DNA from: Lentisphaerae bacterium GWF2_45_14
Lineage (GTDB): Bacteria > Verrucomicrobiota > Lentisphaeria > Victivallales > GWF2-45-14
Direction: 5' to 3'
NCBI GenBank assembly: GCA_001804785.1
Contig: MHBG01000003.1
Coordinates: 1-41,367 of the forward strand
Length of the DNA: 41,367 bases
This document shows positions 15,834 through 24,642 of this stretch, in pieces. Within the stretch, counting starts at the first letter, position 1. Each line of letters starts with the position of its first letter. The notes under the pieces were generated by a model. The model did no database searches, was not told the DNA's origin, and saw only the letters and a program-made list of their open reading frames with translations. A program made the translations under genes and the position numbers.

Positions 15834-16637
15834 TCAGCGTTGAGATTTGGGGTCCCTGTGCTCCGGAACCTCCGATGCATTGCTCGACATTTTCTGTTCC
15901 GCGGCCTGGGTGACGTACTCAGAAATGGCCTCCTGATGAGCGGATTCTCCCGCGGACGCGGTTCGCTGATCCAGCTCCCTGAGACGTTCGATCAGCCCAT
16001 AGAGAACTAGGACGTCCTTGGCGTGAATCGTGTCAGCAGCACGGGGAGTGCCAATGTACTCTCCGTCTTGACGCAAAATAGCCAGAATCAATACACCTTC
16101 GTGGGAAAGCGCCGCGTCTTGAAGCGTCTTTCCTTCCAGCCAGTCGTTTGACTTTACTAGCATTTCCGTAACGGCATATCCATTCTGCAACTGGAGCAGA
16201 GATACGTAGTCCCTGACGTCCAAATCAGTCCACCTTTTTAACGCCCATGCCAACCATTTGTTCAGTCGCCTTTCCGCCCAGCGGCTTCTGGCCAAAATTG
16301 TGAGCGCCGCCAGTCCTCCTACGAGCAGGCTCATGGGCTTCCACCAATATTCCGCCTGAGCTGTGGTGACAAAGGAAATAACGATTGACGCAACAACGGT
16401 TGGAACACCGATGCTACCTATCAGCATAAGCACCATGATAATCCGGCGACGTACCGGATGATTGACTACCATTTCCGCTTCCTTTGTGGTGAAGCCAACG
16501 CCCGCCAGCGCGGAACGGGCCTGAAAGCGTGCGGACTCCCGGGACATTCCTGTAAGAATCAGAGCCATCGCCGCAAGGCGCATAGTCAGTAAGGAGATAG
16601 CCATGACGACCAGAAGAGAAGCGATGGCAATAATCAT
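15834..16637 (-). CDS. Membrane protein with C-terminal TrkA-C (RCK_C) domain
   Basis: A 267-residue protein with N-terminal membrane segments (MIIAIASLLVVMAISLL, and about 70-115 including RRIIMVLMLIGSIGVPTVVASIVISFV and a third near PMSLLVGGLAALTIL) and a cytoplasmic C-terminal domain of TrkA-C type (GYAVTEMLVKSNDWLEGKTLQDA...GVLILAILRQDGEYIGTPRAADTIHAKDVLVLYG). Such domains bind ligands and gate ion transport; potassium or another cation transport is plausible, not shown. Ribosome site AGGAT precedes ATG 16637. Codon use differs from neighbours: Ile is almost always ATT/ATC and Arg CGN, while surrounding genes use ATA and AGA/AGG heavily. It stands alone on the opposite strand, so I infer recent transfer. 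Confidence 0.8.
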   Translation of the reverse strand: MIIAIASLLVVMAISLLTMRLAAMALILTGMSRESARFQARSALAGVGFTTKEAEMVVNHPVRRRIIMVLMLIGSIGVPTVVASIVISFVTTAQAEYWWKPMSLLVGGLAALTILARSRWAERRLNKWLAWALKRWTDLDVRDYVSLLQLQNGYAVTEMLVKSNDWLEGKTLQDAALSHEGVLILAILRQDGEYIGTPRAADTIHAKDVLVLYGLIERLRELDQRTASAGESAHQEAISEYVTQAAEQKMSSNASEVPEHRDPKSQR

Positions 16638-17003
16638 TTTATATCCTCAATACGTTACAAATCATTATACGATGCTGAACGCGGCAAGGCTTTTTCCCGA
16701 TAGCCGTACCCCTCTAAAATAATTGGCTTTAGCCACTTTTCAAACTTTAAAAGTGCGCCTGCGGGTTCATGCATCCTGTGGGGGAATAGAGTAGCGCAAA
16801 TTCACACGGAGTAAACTTGAACTTGATTAATATGCAGTTATCTTACGAATATGGTCGGCATTTTGATGAAGTACCGTTTTTTATTGGCATAGACAAGGTT
16901 TTATTTATGGCCTGGCGTGTGACAGTTTTGAGCATAATAACTGGCCCCACACTGGTGACTCTCCGGGTACCGTTTAAAACTAAAAACTGGAACTCCGTAC
17001 GGC
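16638..17003. other. Intergenic region with a hairpin at 16734-16755
   Basis: No gene I can support lies in these 366 bases. A perfect 7-bp inverted repeat, CACTTTT (16734-16740) and AAAAGTG (16749-16755), has an 8-base loop. This gap separates the divergent TrkA-C gene and PAS gene and should hold their promoters, but no box pair with a convincing match and spacing was found. Confidence 0.4.
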
Positions 17004-17714
17004 ATGAATGTATTTTTAAAAATATCAGACGAAGAGCTGAAAGAGAAGACCCTCCAGAAGCTCTCAACCGACTGGACAGTGAGCTGGCGCTTCGTCAGCG
17101 ACGCACAGAACCAGGCGGACCCGGGCGCCACGGATATCGCCGTGATAGACAAGTCCGGCAACTTGGCGAAGATTGACGGCAGCGCCGCAATCATATTTCT
17201 CGGGAAAACGGACGACGACATGCCCTACTTCTCCATCCTGGAGGAAGCCGATTCTGAGGCATTAAGCAAAACCATAAGACGTGCCCACTCCTACAAAGAG
17301 ATTTCTAATCAAAATACGGAGTCGCGTTACTCCCCTAAAGAGAAGCTGGAACTGGAGTCGATTGCGCATCATCTGAGCGTAAAGGTGCAACAGCTCGTCA
17401 AGCAGTCGGAAATGCGAATAGCACTTGTAGATCAGATGCCGGTCGGCGTAATCGGCGTAGATGATGAAAGCACAGTTGTAATGGCAAATCCCAAGGCGAT
17501 AGAACTCCTTAAACTTGAAAATATCCCTATATGGGGACTAAAAAGCGAGGAACTCCTCTCTGATAAAACAGTAGGAACATTTATAAAAGACACTGAAAAG
17601 GAATCAATGGAGTTAAGCAGGGACGGTCGTCTGCTGGAGATCCGTAAATCAACGTTCTTCCTTGACGGACATTTTGCCGGGACAATACTCCTTCTGTGGG
17701 AAAAAGATGTTTAA
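17004..17714 (+). CDS. PAS-domain signalling protein
   Basis: A 236-residue soluble protein. Residues about 145-232 read as a PAS domain: IALVDQMPVGVIGVDDESTVVMANPKAIELLKLEN, LSRDGRLLEIRKSTFFLDGHFAGTILLLWE, matching the strand and helix order of the family. Residues 1-105 (VFLKISDEELKEKTLQKL...IAVIDKSGNLAKIDGSAAIIFLGKT) look like a small receiver-like or alpha/beta domain without clear phosphorylation residues; a central helix (about 105-145) may be a dimer coiled coil. No kinase or output domain, so it is probably a sensor that passes its state to a partner, most likely the HDOD protein 23 bases downstream. Ribosome site is weak (GGAA). Confidence 0.72.
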   Translation: MNVFLKISDEELKEKTLQKLSTDWTVSWRFVSDAQNQADPGATDIAVIDKSGNLAKIDGSAAIIFLGKTDDDMPYFSILEEADSEALSKTIRRAHSYKEISNQNTESRYSPKEKLELESIAHHLSVKVQQLVKQSEMRIALVDQMPVGVIGVDDESTVVMANPKAIELLKLENIPIWGLKSEELLSDKTVGTFIKDTEKESMELSRDGRLLEIRKSTFFLDGHFAGTILLLWEKDV

Positions 17715-17737
17715 TTATATATATATGGAGGGTTGGA

Positions 17738-19087
17738 ATGGACAGTGAAAAAATATCCCAGCTTGTGGACAAATCAGTATTGGCATCCCCGCCTGATTTG
17801 CTGTTCAAGATAATCAACAGCCTGGATTCTGAGCTCAGCAGCAGGCAGATAGGGGAAATAATAGGGCATGACCAAAGCATATCAGCACAGGTGCTGAAAC
17901 TCTCGAATTCATCCTTTTTCGGATTCAAAGGAAACATAAGGACGCTAGACAGGGCAATAAATATACTCGGGACGAAAACCGTGAGAAATATTGCCGTCAC
18001 AACGCTCCTCTTCGCACACACAAACAAGATAAGGCTCTGGAATATAGATATCCTTAACTTCTGGCTCCATACCTACTTGGTGGCCGACATAACGCGCGAA
18101 CTTTCACAGAAAGTCGGACTTGACGGTGACGAGGCCTACATAGCTGGACTTCTCCATGACATAGGGCGGCTGGTTCTTTATGCGCAAAAGCAGGAGAAGG
18201 CCGATATTTTCAGAAGAGTACATACGTCTGAAGACATCTTCCAGTATGAAGAGGCGACCTGGGGAATAAGAAGCAATGAACTCAGCAAGCTGCTTTTGAC
18301 AAAATGGAACATTCCGGAAGACACGATAAAGGCAATCGCCGAGCACAGCAATCCAGAAAACAGCTCGATGCTCGCAAAGGTAGTACACATAGCCAACGAG
18401 TTTTCAAGCGTTGTGACCGATATGTACTTCAAGAGCCAGATCACTTATCCCGTATTCAGGGGTCTTCTTAATGAAATTGGGATGAAGGAAGAAGACTTCA
18501 CCCGCTTTACGGTTCAGATACCGGATATAACCGAACGCGGACAGATGATAATGAAGGTAATGTCAAAACAGCAGAATACCATGACATTAAAGCACAGGCT
18601 AATCAGCAGGGCAACTCTTATAACTCCGGAACCCCATCCACTTTCGGAATGCCTGTTGAAGCTTCTTGGATTCTCGGTAGAAGTCTTTTCACCACAAGAA
18701 GTTGACAACTACCGCCACTTTCTCAATGAGGAAGAAGAAAAGCGAAAGAGAGAATTTGACATGCTGAATGAAACGTCAGGGCCGACAACAGAATGCCAGG
18801 ATGAGTTGAATCGTGCCAGAGCCGTGGAATTCAAAAAGCCAGGCTTTTTCAAAAGGCTCTTCTCAAAGACAAGGCTTACGCCGGAAGAAAACGGAGGGTC
18901 GCATATTGAGGAAGTCCTGCAAGTAAAGCCAATTAACTGGAACCCTCTGGTGATATTCGACAAATGTGATCCTGTCGAACTCGAAAGAATGAGTGCTGTA
19001 ATTTATCAGGTGCTCAGGGACCCGTCCCAGATAAAAGGCCATCCGCTGCCATTCTTTTTTGCGAGCCCGGATATAAAAACACAATAA
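17738..19087 (+). CDS. HDOD-domain signalling protein
   Basis: A 449-residue protein. Residues about 12-215 form an HDOD domain (IGHDQSISAQVLKLSNSSFFGFKGNIRTLDRAINILG...GLLHDIGRLVLYAQ); the HD pair is at 140-141 but HDOD proteins generally lack phosphodiesterase activity. The rest (about 290-449) shows no family I recognise; it has a charged helix (NEEEEKRKREFDMLNE) and a basic FKRLFSKTR stretch. I chose ATG 17738 because GGAGG sits just upstream (17728-17732), rather than an upstream in-frame start at 17696. Pairing with the PAS gene points to a two-gene signal module. A hairpin follows the stop (19092-19106). Confidence 0.82.
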   Translation: MDSEKISQLVDKSVLASPPDLLFKIINSLDSELSSRQIGEIIGHDQSISAQVLKLSNSSFFGFKGNIRTLDRAINILGTKTVRNIAVTTLLFAHTNKIRLWNIDILNFWLHTYLVADITRELSQKVGLDGDEAYIAGLLHDIGRLVLYAQKQEKADIFRRVHTSEDIFQYEEATWGIRSNELSKLLLTKWNIPEDTIKAIAEHSNPENSSMLAKVVHIANEFSSVVTDMYFKSQITYPVFRGLLNEIGMKEEDFTRFTVQIPDITERGQMIMKVMSKQQNTMTLKHRLISRATLITPEPHPLSECLLKLLGFSVEVFSPQEVDNYRHFLNEEEEKRKREFDMLNETSGPTTECQDELNRARAVEFKKPGFFKRLFSKTRLTPEENGGSHIEEVLQVKPINWNPLVIFDKCDPVELERMSAVIYQVLRDPSQIKGHPLPFFFASPDIKTQ

Positions 19088-19091
19088 CTCA

Positions 19092-19149
19092 CCAGCCTAA
19101 GGCTGGATAAAACTGTGCCGTTTTCGCTCACTTCGTCCGCTTACGGCAC
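19092..19149. other. Two adjacent hairpins after the HDOD gene
   Basis: CCAGCC-TAA-GGCTGG (19092-19106) is a perfect 6-bp stem with a 3-base loop; GTGCCGT (19115-19121) and ACGGCAC (19143-19149) form a 7-bp stem with a 21-base loop. They lie between the HDOD stop and the leuB-like ribosome site. Neither has a good T-run. The first resembles the TTAG...CTAAG palindromes at 15630 and 30406 in position (end of a gene) and in its CCTAAG core. Confidence 0.45.
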
Positions 19150-19191
19150 GGTGGTTTCAATAATAAACAAAACAAAGAAGGAAACGTGTAA

Positions 19192-20304
19192 ATGTCAGGA
19201 AAGACCTACAAGATCGCGGTCATCGGCGGCGACGGCACCGGCCCGGAAGTTACAGCCGAGAGCGTAAAAGTTCTAAAAGCCGCGGCGGCAAAATTTTCAT
19301 TCAACTTGGAATTTGGGAAATTTGAATGGGGCGGCGAATACTATCTTTCGACGGGAAAGGTACTTCCGGAAGATGCTGTTGAACAACTCAAGAAGTTCGA
19401 TGCAGTTCTGCTTGGTGCGATAGGACATCCGAAAGTAAAGCCTGGAATACTGGAAAAGGGGATACTCCTTGAGCTTCGCTTTGCTCTTGATCAATATATA
19501 AACCTGAGACCTGTAAAGCTTTATCCCGGAGTCGAAACACCGCTCGCCGGAAAAACACCCGAAGATATAGACTATGTCGTAGTGCGCGAAAACACTGGCG
19601 GCATATATACTGGAGTGGGCGGCATATCCATGAAGGGGACGAAGGACGAAGTCGCGGTACAGTCAATGGTCTACAACCGGATGCAGGTCGAGCGCTGTAT
19701 CCGTTATGCGTTTGAACTCGCCAACAAACGTCATACAAAAGCCACCCCGTGGAGAGGCCTCAGCAAAGAAGATATAGAACAGGGCAAGACTGCTCAGCTC
19801 ACTCTTTGCGGAAAGACCAATGTTCTTACGTTTGTATTTGATTTATGGGAAAGGGTTTTCTATGAAGTAGCGAAGGATTTCCCGGAAGTCAAACCTGCCT
19901 ACTGTCACGTTGACGCCACCTGCATGTGGATGGTAAAAAACCCTGAATGGTTCGACGTCATTGTCACCACCAATATGTTTGGCGACATCATCACCGATCT
20001 CGGCGCGATAACTCAGGGCGGAATGGGCATAGCGGCCGGAGGCAACATCAACCCGGCAGGACTGAGCATGTTTGAGCCGATAGGCGGATCAGCGCCCAAG
20101 TATACAGGAATGGGAGTGATAAACCCGCTTGCCGCAATACTTGCAGGCGCAATGATGCTTGATTTCCTCGGAGAAGAGGAAGCGGCGGCCGCCATAGAAA
20201 AAAGCGCATCCTTCATAACCGGCAACAAGCTTAAGTCGATGGCCGCCGGGAAGATGGGATACTCAACAAACCAGGTCGGAGACTTAGTAATCGAAAACCT
20301 CTGA
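19192..20304 (+). CDS. leuB: 3-isopropylmalate dehydrogenase-like beta-decarboxylating dehydrogenase
   Basis: NAD-dependent oxidative decarboxylation of a 2-alkylmalate, classically 3-isopropylmalate in leucine synthesis. The 370-residue sequence (slightly long) has the family pattern: [13 protein letters not shown] at the N-terminus, [47 protein letters not shown] (metal-binding Asp pair) and [13 protein letters not shown]. The [10 protein letters not shown] variant is intermediate between LeuB and isocitrate/tartrate-type relatives, and leuC/leuD are not next to it, so a related role (for example homoisocitrate or methylmalate-type) is not excluded. Shine-Dalgarno AAGGAA precedes ATG 19192. 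The next gene starts inside its stop codon (TGATG). Confidence 0.78.
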   Translation: MSGKTYKIAVIGGDGTGPEVTAESVKVLKAAAAKFSFNLEFGKFEWGGEYYLSTGKVLPEDAVEQLKKFDAVLLGAIGHPKVKPGILEKGILLELRFALDQYINLRPVKLYPGVETPLAGKTPEDIDYVVVRENTGGIYTGVGGISMKGTKDEVAVQSMVYNRMQVERCIRYAFELANKRHTKATPWRGLSKEDIEQGKTAQLTLCGKTNVLTFVFDLWERVFYEVAKDFPEVKPAYCHVDATCMWMVKNPEWFDVIVTTNMFGDIITDLGAITQGGMGIAAGGNINPAGLSMFEPIGGSAPKYTGMGVINPLAAILAGAMMLDFLGEEEAAAAIEKSASFITGNKLKSMAAGKMGYSTNQVGDLVIENL

Positions 20305-21146
20305 TGTGCTCTGAATTATATCTCATTAAGGACAAATGTTTTGAAGACGGAGACGAGTTCTCCGTTTTCAAAACGACCTTGTCTTGTTCAATATTGAGAA
20401 AAAAATACTCCGCACCCGAGTTGCTGCGAGTCCTGAATAATCCCTCAGCCTTTCTTTCGAGAGTCAGTCCGGTGCTAAAAGATTCAAGTACCACGTTCGC
20501 AGGACTCATAAGGCTCGACGGGCACGATTTTTTTCTAAAGAAGTATAATAACAAGGGGTTCTGCCATTCGCTAAGATATCTATTCCGCATTCCGCGGCCC
20601 TTGAAGGCGTTTAGAAATTCCTGCCTTTTCAATTCCTGTGAAATTCCCGTCCCTGAGGCGGCTGCGGTACTGTGTCGCTGGAAGGCCGGACTCCTGCAAG
20701 ACGGATACCTAATCTCTGAATTTTACGGCGACAGTATCCCGACCCTTGATTTCCATAAGATTCTTCATAATGACAGCACATCTTTTATCAGAAATGAATT
20801 CGCCGCGACAGTCGGAAGTTATCTTGCCAGGTTACATGAGAATGGAATTGCTCACGGGGACTTGAAGATGAGCAATATTTTCGTGAGAAAAAAAGATGGC
20901 GGCAGCTTTTCATACGGATTATGGGACCTTGATTCCGCTCGGATACAGAAAAGGCCGATAAGCGAAAAGAGCCGGATTCGCGAGCTCTCAAGGGTAATTT
21001 CCTCATTTATGGAAATTGGCTCAAGACTCGGCGTCAAAAGCAATTTAGACGAGTGCATCACGCTATTCTCCCAGCCTTATTCGGACAAATCGGGAACCGC
21101 CCTCCCCCGCAATGCACTCATAAAGAGAATCGAGAATTTCTTTTAG
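20304..21146 (+). CDS. Lipopolysaccharide (Kdo/WaaP) kinase-like protein
   Basis: A 280-residue protein of the LPS-kinase/InaA type. The catalytic loop is HGDLKMSNIF with His184 and Asp186, followed by WDLDSARI (Asp208 as the metal-binding Asp); a basic DFFLKKYNNKG stretch near residue 75 fits the ATP lysine region. It probably phosphorylates a lipid A core sugar such as Kdo or heptose, at the inner membrane's cytoplasmic face. It starts on the last base of the leuB-like stop codon, and the lipoate ligase gene follows after 9 bases. Confidence 0.78.
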   Translation: MCSELYLIKDKCFEDGDEFSVFKTTLSCSILRKKYSAPELLRVLNNPSAFLSRVSPVLKDSSTTFAGLIRLDGHDFFLKKYNNKGFCHSLRYLFRIPRPLKAFRNSCLFNSCEIPVPEAAAVLCRWKAGLLQDGYLISEFYGDSIPTLDFHKILHNDSTSFIRNEFAATVGSYLARLHENGIAHGDLKMSNIFVRKKDGGSFSYGLWDLDSARIQKRPISEKSRIRELSRVISSFMEIGSRLGVKSNLDECITLFSQPYSDKSGTALPRNALIKRIENFF

Positions 21147-21155
21147 GAAAAACTT

Positions 21156-21878
21156 ATGGGAAATAAAGAAAAATGGCTTCTATGGGAAGATATTGACAGA
21201 TCTCCGTTTCTGAATATGGCAATAGATGAGCTTCTTCTGGAAAAAAGCAGCCCGGATGAAATGCCGATATTAAGGATATACGGATGGGACAGGCCTTCCA
21301 TAAGCATCGGCTATGTGCAGGATTTTGCGGCGGCAGAGGCCCCTGGCTATACAGTAGTGAGAAGACCAACAGGCGGCGGAGTGGTATACCACGACAAGGA
21401 CCTTACTTATACGGTTATTATACCGGCAGGACACACGATAAACAAACTTGGCAGGCTCGACAGTTATCATGTCCTGCATCACGCCGTACTAAACGCCCTC
21501 GAAAACCTGGGGCATAAGGAGGCCGGACTTTCACCAGACGAAATGCCCCCGGTCGACAGGGCTACAATGCAGTGCTTCACCACGCCGACCCGTTACGACG
21601 TGATAAGCATGGGGCGAAAATTTGCCGGTTCGGCACAACGCCGGACAAAAAAGGGAATACTGCATCAGGGAAGCATATCACTTGACGCATCAGATGGGAA
21701 TAAAAATCTTTTAATTAAAACAATTATTAGTGGATTTATTAAAATTCTGGCATTAGATTTTATCTCCTACATGCCTGATGATGCCCTGCTTACAGAAGCA
21801 TCCGACCTGGCGGAAAAAAAATACAAGACAACGGAATGGAACATGGGGGAATCTGAAAAAAGATGGCGGCAGACATAA
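21156..21878 (+). CDS. lplA: Lipoate/octanoyl-protein ligase family protein
   Basis: Transfers lipoate or octanoate to lipoyl domains. Family marks are RRPTGGGVVYHDKDLTYTVI (about 68-87) and GRKFAGSAQRRTKKGILHQGSI (the catalytic Lys region). The sequence is 240 residues, so it lacks the C-terminal accessory domain of E. coli LplA (337-338 residues) and could equally be a LipM-type octanoyltransferase. Cys is present in MQCFTTPTRYDV near the active region. Its 3' end overlaps rnc by 16 bases. No lipoyl-dependent enzyme is in the window. Confidence 0.83.
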   Translation: MGNKEKWLLWEDIDRSPFLNMAIDELLLEKSSPDEMPILRIYGWDRPSISIGYVQDFAAAEAPGYTVVRRPTGGGVVYHDKDLTYTVIIPAGHTINKLGRLDSYHVLHHAVLNALENLGHKEAGLSPDEMPPVDRATMQCFTTPTRYDVISMGRKFAGSAQRRTKKGILHQGSISLDASDGNKNLLIKTIISGFIKILALDFISYMPDDALLTEASDLAEKKYKTTEWNMGESEKRWRQT

Positions 21879-22576
21879 AAAAACTTGAGACCGCAATAGG
21901 ATACTCGTTTAAAAATCCGCGCTTATTGAGGGAGGCGGTGACACACCGTTCCTATTCGGCGGAAAACAGCTTAAGCTATGATAACCAGCGTCTCGAATTT
22001 CTCGGCGACGCGGTGCTGGAGATAATTCTTACGGAATATCTTTTCATGAAATACACTGAAGAGCCGGAGGGAAAACTCACCAAAATGCGTTCAGCGCTCG
22101 CCCAGAAAAACGCATTGTATAAACTTTCCCAGGAGATAGGACTCGATAGCTACATTCTGCTCGGGCGCGGAGAACTTGAGTCGGGTGGCAATAAAAGGAC
22201 TTCCACCATGTCCGATGCCTATGAGGCCGTCCTCGGTGCTATGTTCCTTGACTCCAGCCTGGAAGATGTAAAAAGAATAGTAATGCCAGTTATCGCGACA
22301 CACTTCCCTGAACCGATTGACCTCATAAAAAGTATAAATCCCAAAGGAGATCTTCAGGAATTTACCCAAAAGCACTGGAACATGGCACCAAAATACAGAG
22401 TTCTCAAGATAGAAGGGCCAGATCATAACCCGAATTACACCGTATCTGTTTCAATCAAGAATAATCTGATAGCAAACGGCGAGGCTAATAATAGAAGATC
22501 CGCCGAGTCAGAAGCTGCCAGGAATGCATTGAATATATTGAAAAACCAAGAAGGAATATTACCAGATGAAAGCTAA
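21863..22576 (+). CDS. rnc: Ribonuclease III
   Basis: Endonuclease that cuts double-stranded RNA, including rRNA precursors. The catalytic signature is QRLEFLGDAVLE with Glu45 and Asp49; the second acidic pair is Asp118 and Glu121 in SDAYEAVLGAMFLD. The C-terminal double-stranded-RNA-binding domain (about 160-235) reads NPKGDLQEFTQKHWNMAPKY... and ends in RRSAESEAARNALNIL. Length (237) is normal. ATG 21863 overlaps the lipoate ligase gene; the next gene overlaps its 3' end by 11 bases. Confidence 0.95.
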   Translation: MAADIKKLETAIGYSFKNPRLLREAVTHRSYSAENSLSYDNQRLEFLGDAVLEIILTEYLFMKYTEEPEGKLTKMRSALAQKNALYKLSQEIGLDSYILLGRGELESGGNKRTSTMSDAYEAVLGAMFLDSSLEDVKRIVMPVIATHFPEPIDLIKSINPKGDLQEFTQKHWNMAPKYRVLKIEGPDHNPNYTVSVSIKNNLIANGEANNRRSAESEAARNALNILKNQEGILPDES

Positions 22577-23171
22577 AGGAAAAAGCGATACCCTAGCGAA
22601 GGCAAAAAAGAAGAAACAAATCTCCCTGCTTATCGCAGCCTTATTCGTTACAGGACTTGTAATATACGGCATAATCCGCCCAAGCGAAGACAAGGAAGTT
22701 GACCAGATCAAAAACAGCATCCTCTCCCTCACCGAACAAGAGGATGCAAACGCGGCCAATAGCTCTGGTCATATACTGAATGTTGTGCGCGGAAAAAGAT
22801 CCAAAGCCATTTCGCAGGAAGACCTCGACAATATAAGAAACACGATGAAGGAACTCTCCCCGAAAACAAGAAAGGTCATTACCCGCGAAGTAATGAGGGC
22901 CCGCATCAAGAGGATTAGAAAAGCGACGGAGAATATGACCGAAGAGCAGAAACAGGAAGCAGTCCAGAAAATGGTCGATGAAATAAGGGAAAAGTTCAAG
23001 AATATGGACAAGAAATCACGCGATGCTGCCAAGGATAAAATGAACTCGGAAGAAGGAAAAGAAGAAGCAAAGGAAGCGCTTGATACATACTATAACGATT
23101 TTACGGCGCAGGAACGCCAGACATACGATCCTGCCATAAACGAGCTGTTGAACAACGTTAACGCACTCTAA
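22566..23171 (+). CDS. Unidentified single-pass membrane protein, charged and helical
   Basis: No family recognised. After a basic stretch (AKAKKKKQ) there is one membrane segment (about 19-37, ISLLIAALFVTGLVIYGII), then a highly charged helical domain to residue 201, with Lys/Glu-rich repeats such as TEEQKQEAVQKMVDEIREKFKNMDKKSRD. This predicts an N-in, C-out anchor with a coiled-coil periplasmic part. AAGGA precedes ATG 22566 (overlapping rnc). It is followed at once by the pseudopilin gene, so a role in pilus or secretion assembly is possible but unproven. Confidence 0.7.
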   Translation: MKAKGKSDTLAKAKKKKQISLLIAALFVTGLVIYGIIRPSEDKEVDQIKNSILSLTEQEDANAANSSGHILNVVRGKRSKAISQEDLDNIRNTMKELSPKTRKVITREVMRARIKRIRKATENMTEEQKQEAVQKMVDEIREKFKNMDKKSRDAAKDKMNSEEGKEEAKEALDTYYNDFTAQERQTYDPAINELLNNVNAL

Positions 23172-23189
23172 ATGGGGAAGGACAGAAAC

Positions 23190-23708
23190 ATGAAAAAACT
23201 GTTTTTTACACTTATTGAATTGCTCGTTGTAATAAGTGTAATCGCGATTCTCGCGGGACTTATTCTGCCGGCGGTCAAAAATTCAGCAGACCAATCCAAG
23301 AAGACCAAATGCATGAATAACCTTAAGCAAATAGGCATACTCGTAAACGGTTATGTAAGTGCTTATAACGGCAGACTCCCCACGGCCGTAAGAATTGGAG
23401 CCGATGAGAATGATCCGCTCAGCATCCCTAATATACTATCGCCCGACTCAAAGAAAATTTTCGAGTGTCCCGCCGATACCAAGGAAAAATATGATGCAAA
23501 AACTTACGCCAAAAGATACGGAACAAGCTATGAATGGGATATATGGTTCAATGACAGAAAAATAGAAGAAATAAGGATACAAATATCCGGACAGAAATAT
23601 CTGACACCGCTCTTGGGCGATGCGGAAGATTTCCATGGAAAACTTGGCAAAAACTACCTCTATTCCGATGGAAGAGTAACAAGAAAATTAGAAGACCCTA
23701 ATAACTGA
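23190..23708 (+). CDS. Type II secretion/type IV pilin-like pseudopilin (prepilin)
   Basis: N-terminus MKKLFFTLIELLVVISVIAILAGLILPAVK is the prepilin leader and hydrophobic helix, with Glu10 at the +5 position expected after the cleavage site. The residue before Phe6 is Phe instead of the usual Gly, as is common for Lentisphaerota and relatives. The remaining region (NLKQIGILVNGYVSAYNGRLP, FECPADT, LLGDAEDFHGKLGKNYLYSDGRV) is typical of the DUF1559-like/H-X9-DG class of pseudopilins abundant in these bacteria. I prefer ATG 23190, which has GGGAAGGA upstream, over ATG 23172. It is encoded without other pilus genes nearby. Confidence 0.88.
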   Translation: MKKLFFTLIELLVVISVIAILAGLILPAVKNSADQSKKTKCMNNLKQIGILVNGYVSAYNGRLPTAVRIGADENDPLSIPNILSPDSKKIFECPADTKEKYDAKTYAKRYGTSYEWDIWFNDRKIEEIRIQISGQKYLTPLLGDAEDFHGKLGKNYLYSDGRVTRKLEDPNN

Positions 23709-23709
23709 A

Positions 23710-24642
23710 ATGGCAATCAAGGCACAGCACATAACCAAGTCGTTTGGAACCTTTAAGGCCGTAGATGATCTGGATCTCTACGTGAGAGAAGGTTCCGTAC
23801 ACGGCTTCCTCGGGCCCAACGGGGCGGGAAAAACAACGGTAATAAGAATACTGCTGGGACTCCTTTCTCCTGATTCCGCGGAGGTGGAAATCCTCGGCAA
23901 AGACCTATTCATGAGCAGGGACCAAATAATGTCGCAAACAGGAGCGATTGTCGAATATCCCGCTTTTTTCGAGTACATGACTGCCTACGAGAACCTCTAT
24001 TACCTCTCAAGGCTTTCGGGATGCGCTGACAAAACCATGATAGAAAAGGCTATCGACATTGTAGGGCTCTCCAAGGTCAGAAACAAACTGGTAAAAACCT
24101 TTTCCTACGGGATGAAGCAGCGGCTCGGCATCGCGCAGGCGATGATTCCGGAGAATAAGCTCATTTTTCTTGATGAACCGGTAAACGGACTTGACCCGCA
24201 TGGAATACTCGACATTAGAAATCTGATAAGGCAGCTCTCTGAGAATCATGGAATCACCGTATTTCTCTCAAGTCACCTGCTCTCAGAAGTCGAACAGACA
24301 TGTGATTACGTAACAATAATACACAAAGGCCACAAGGTCTGCGAGGGGAAAGTATCCGAATTGATGAAGCAACATGAAAGTATAGAAATACTTACACCGG
24401 ACAGAGAACTCCTCAAAAATCTGTTTGCACGTGAAAATCTAAAAATATTTACGGAAGAGGATTCCGGAGAATATTCGCGCTTTCTCATAGAGGGTTCGGA
24501 AAATATAGTACCGCCTCTGGTAGAGAAACTGGTAAATAATAAAATCCGGCTCTACGGAATAGCAAAACATCAGAAAGTACTGGAGGATATTTTTGTTGAA
24601 CTTACCGGTTATAAAAAAGATGGCGGCCCTGACAGGGCTTGA
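23710..24642 (+). CDS. ABC exporter ATP-binding protein
   Basis: Cytoplasmic ATPase subunit of an ABC-2-type exporter (310 residues). Walker A is GPNGAGKT, signature TFSYGMKQR (a variant of LSGGQ), Walker B LIFLDEP and H-loop SSHLLSE. The C-terminal extension (about 220-310) is typical of drug/lantibiotic-immunity type transporters. It starts directly after the pseudopilin stop and overlaps the permease gene by 50 bases, so the pair is translationally coupled. Cargo unknown. Confidence 0.9.
   Translation: MAIKAQHITKSFGTFKAVDDLDLYVREGSVHGFLGPNGAGKTTVIRILLGLLSPDSAEVEILGKDLFMSRDQIMSQTGAIVEYPAFFEYMTAYENLYYLSRLSGCADKTMIEKAIDIVGLSKVRNKLVKTFSYGMKQRLGIAQAMIPENKLIFLDEPVNGLDPHGILDIRNLIRQLSENHGITVFLSSHLLSEVEQTCDYVTIIHKGHKVCEGKVSELMKQHESIEILTPDRELLKNLFARENLKIFTEEDSGEYSRFLIEGSENIVPPLVEKLVNNKIRLYGIAKHQKVLEDIFVELTGYKKDGGPDRA

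Noticed and set aside
16817-17176. 119-codon plus-strand frame before and overlapping the PAS gene
   Set aside because: Ends inside the PAS gene in a different frame; lacks a ribosome site and low-complexity tail suggests chance.
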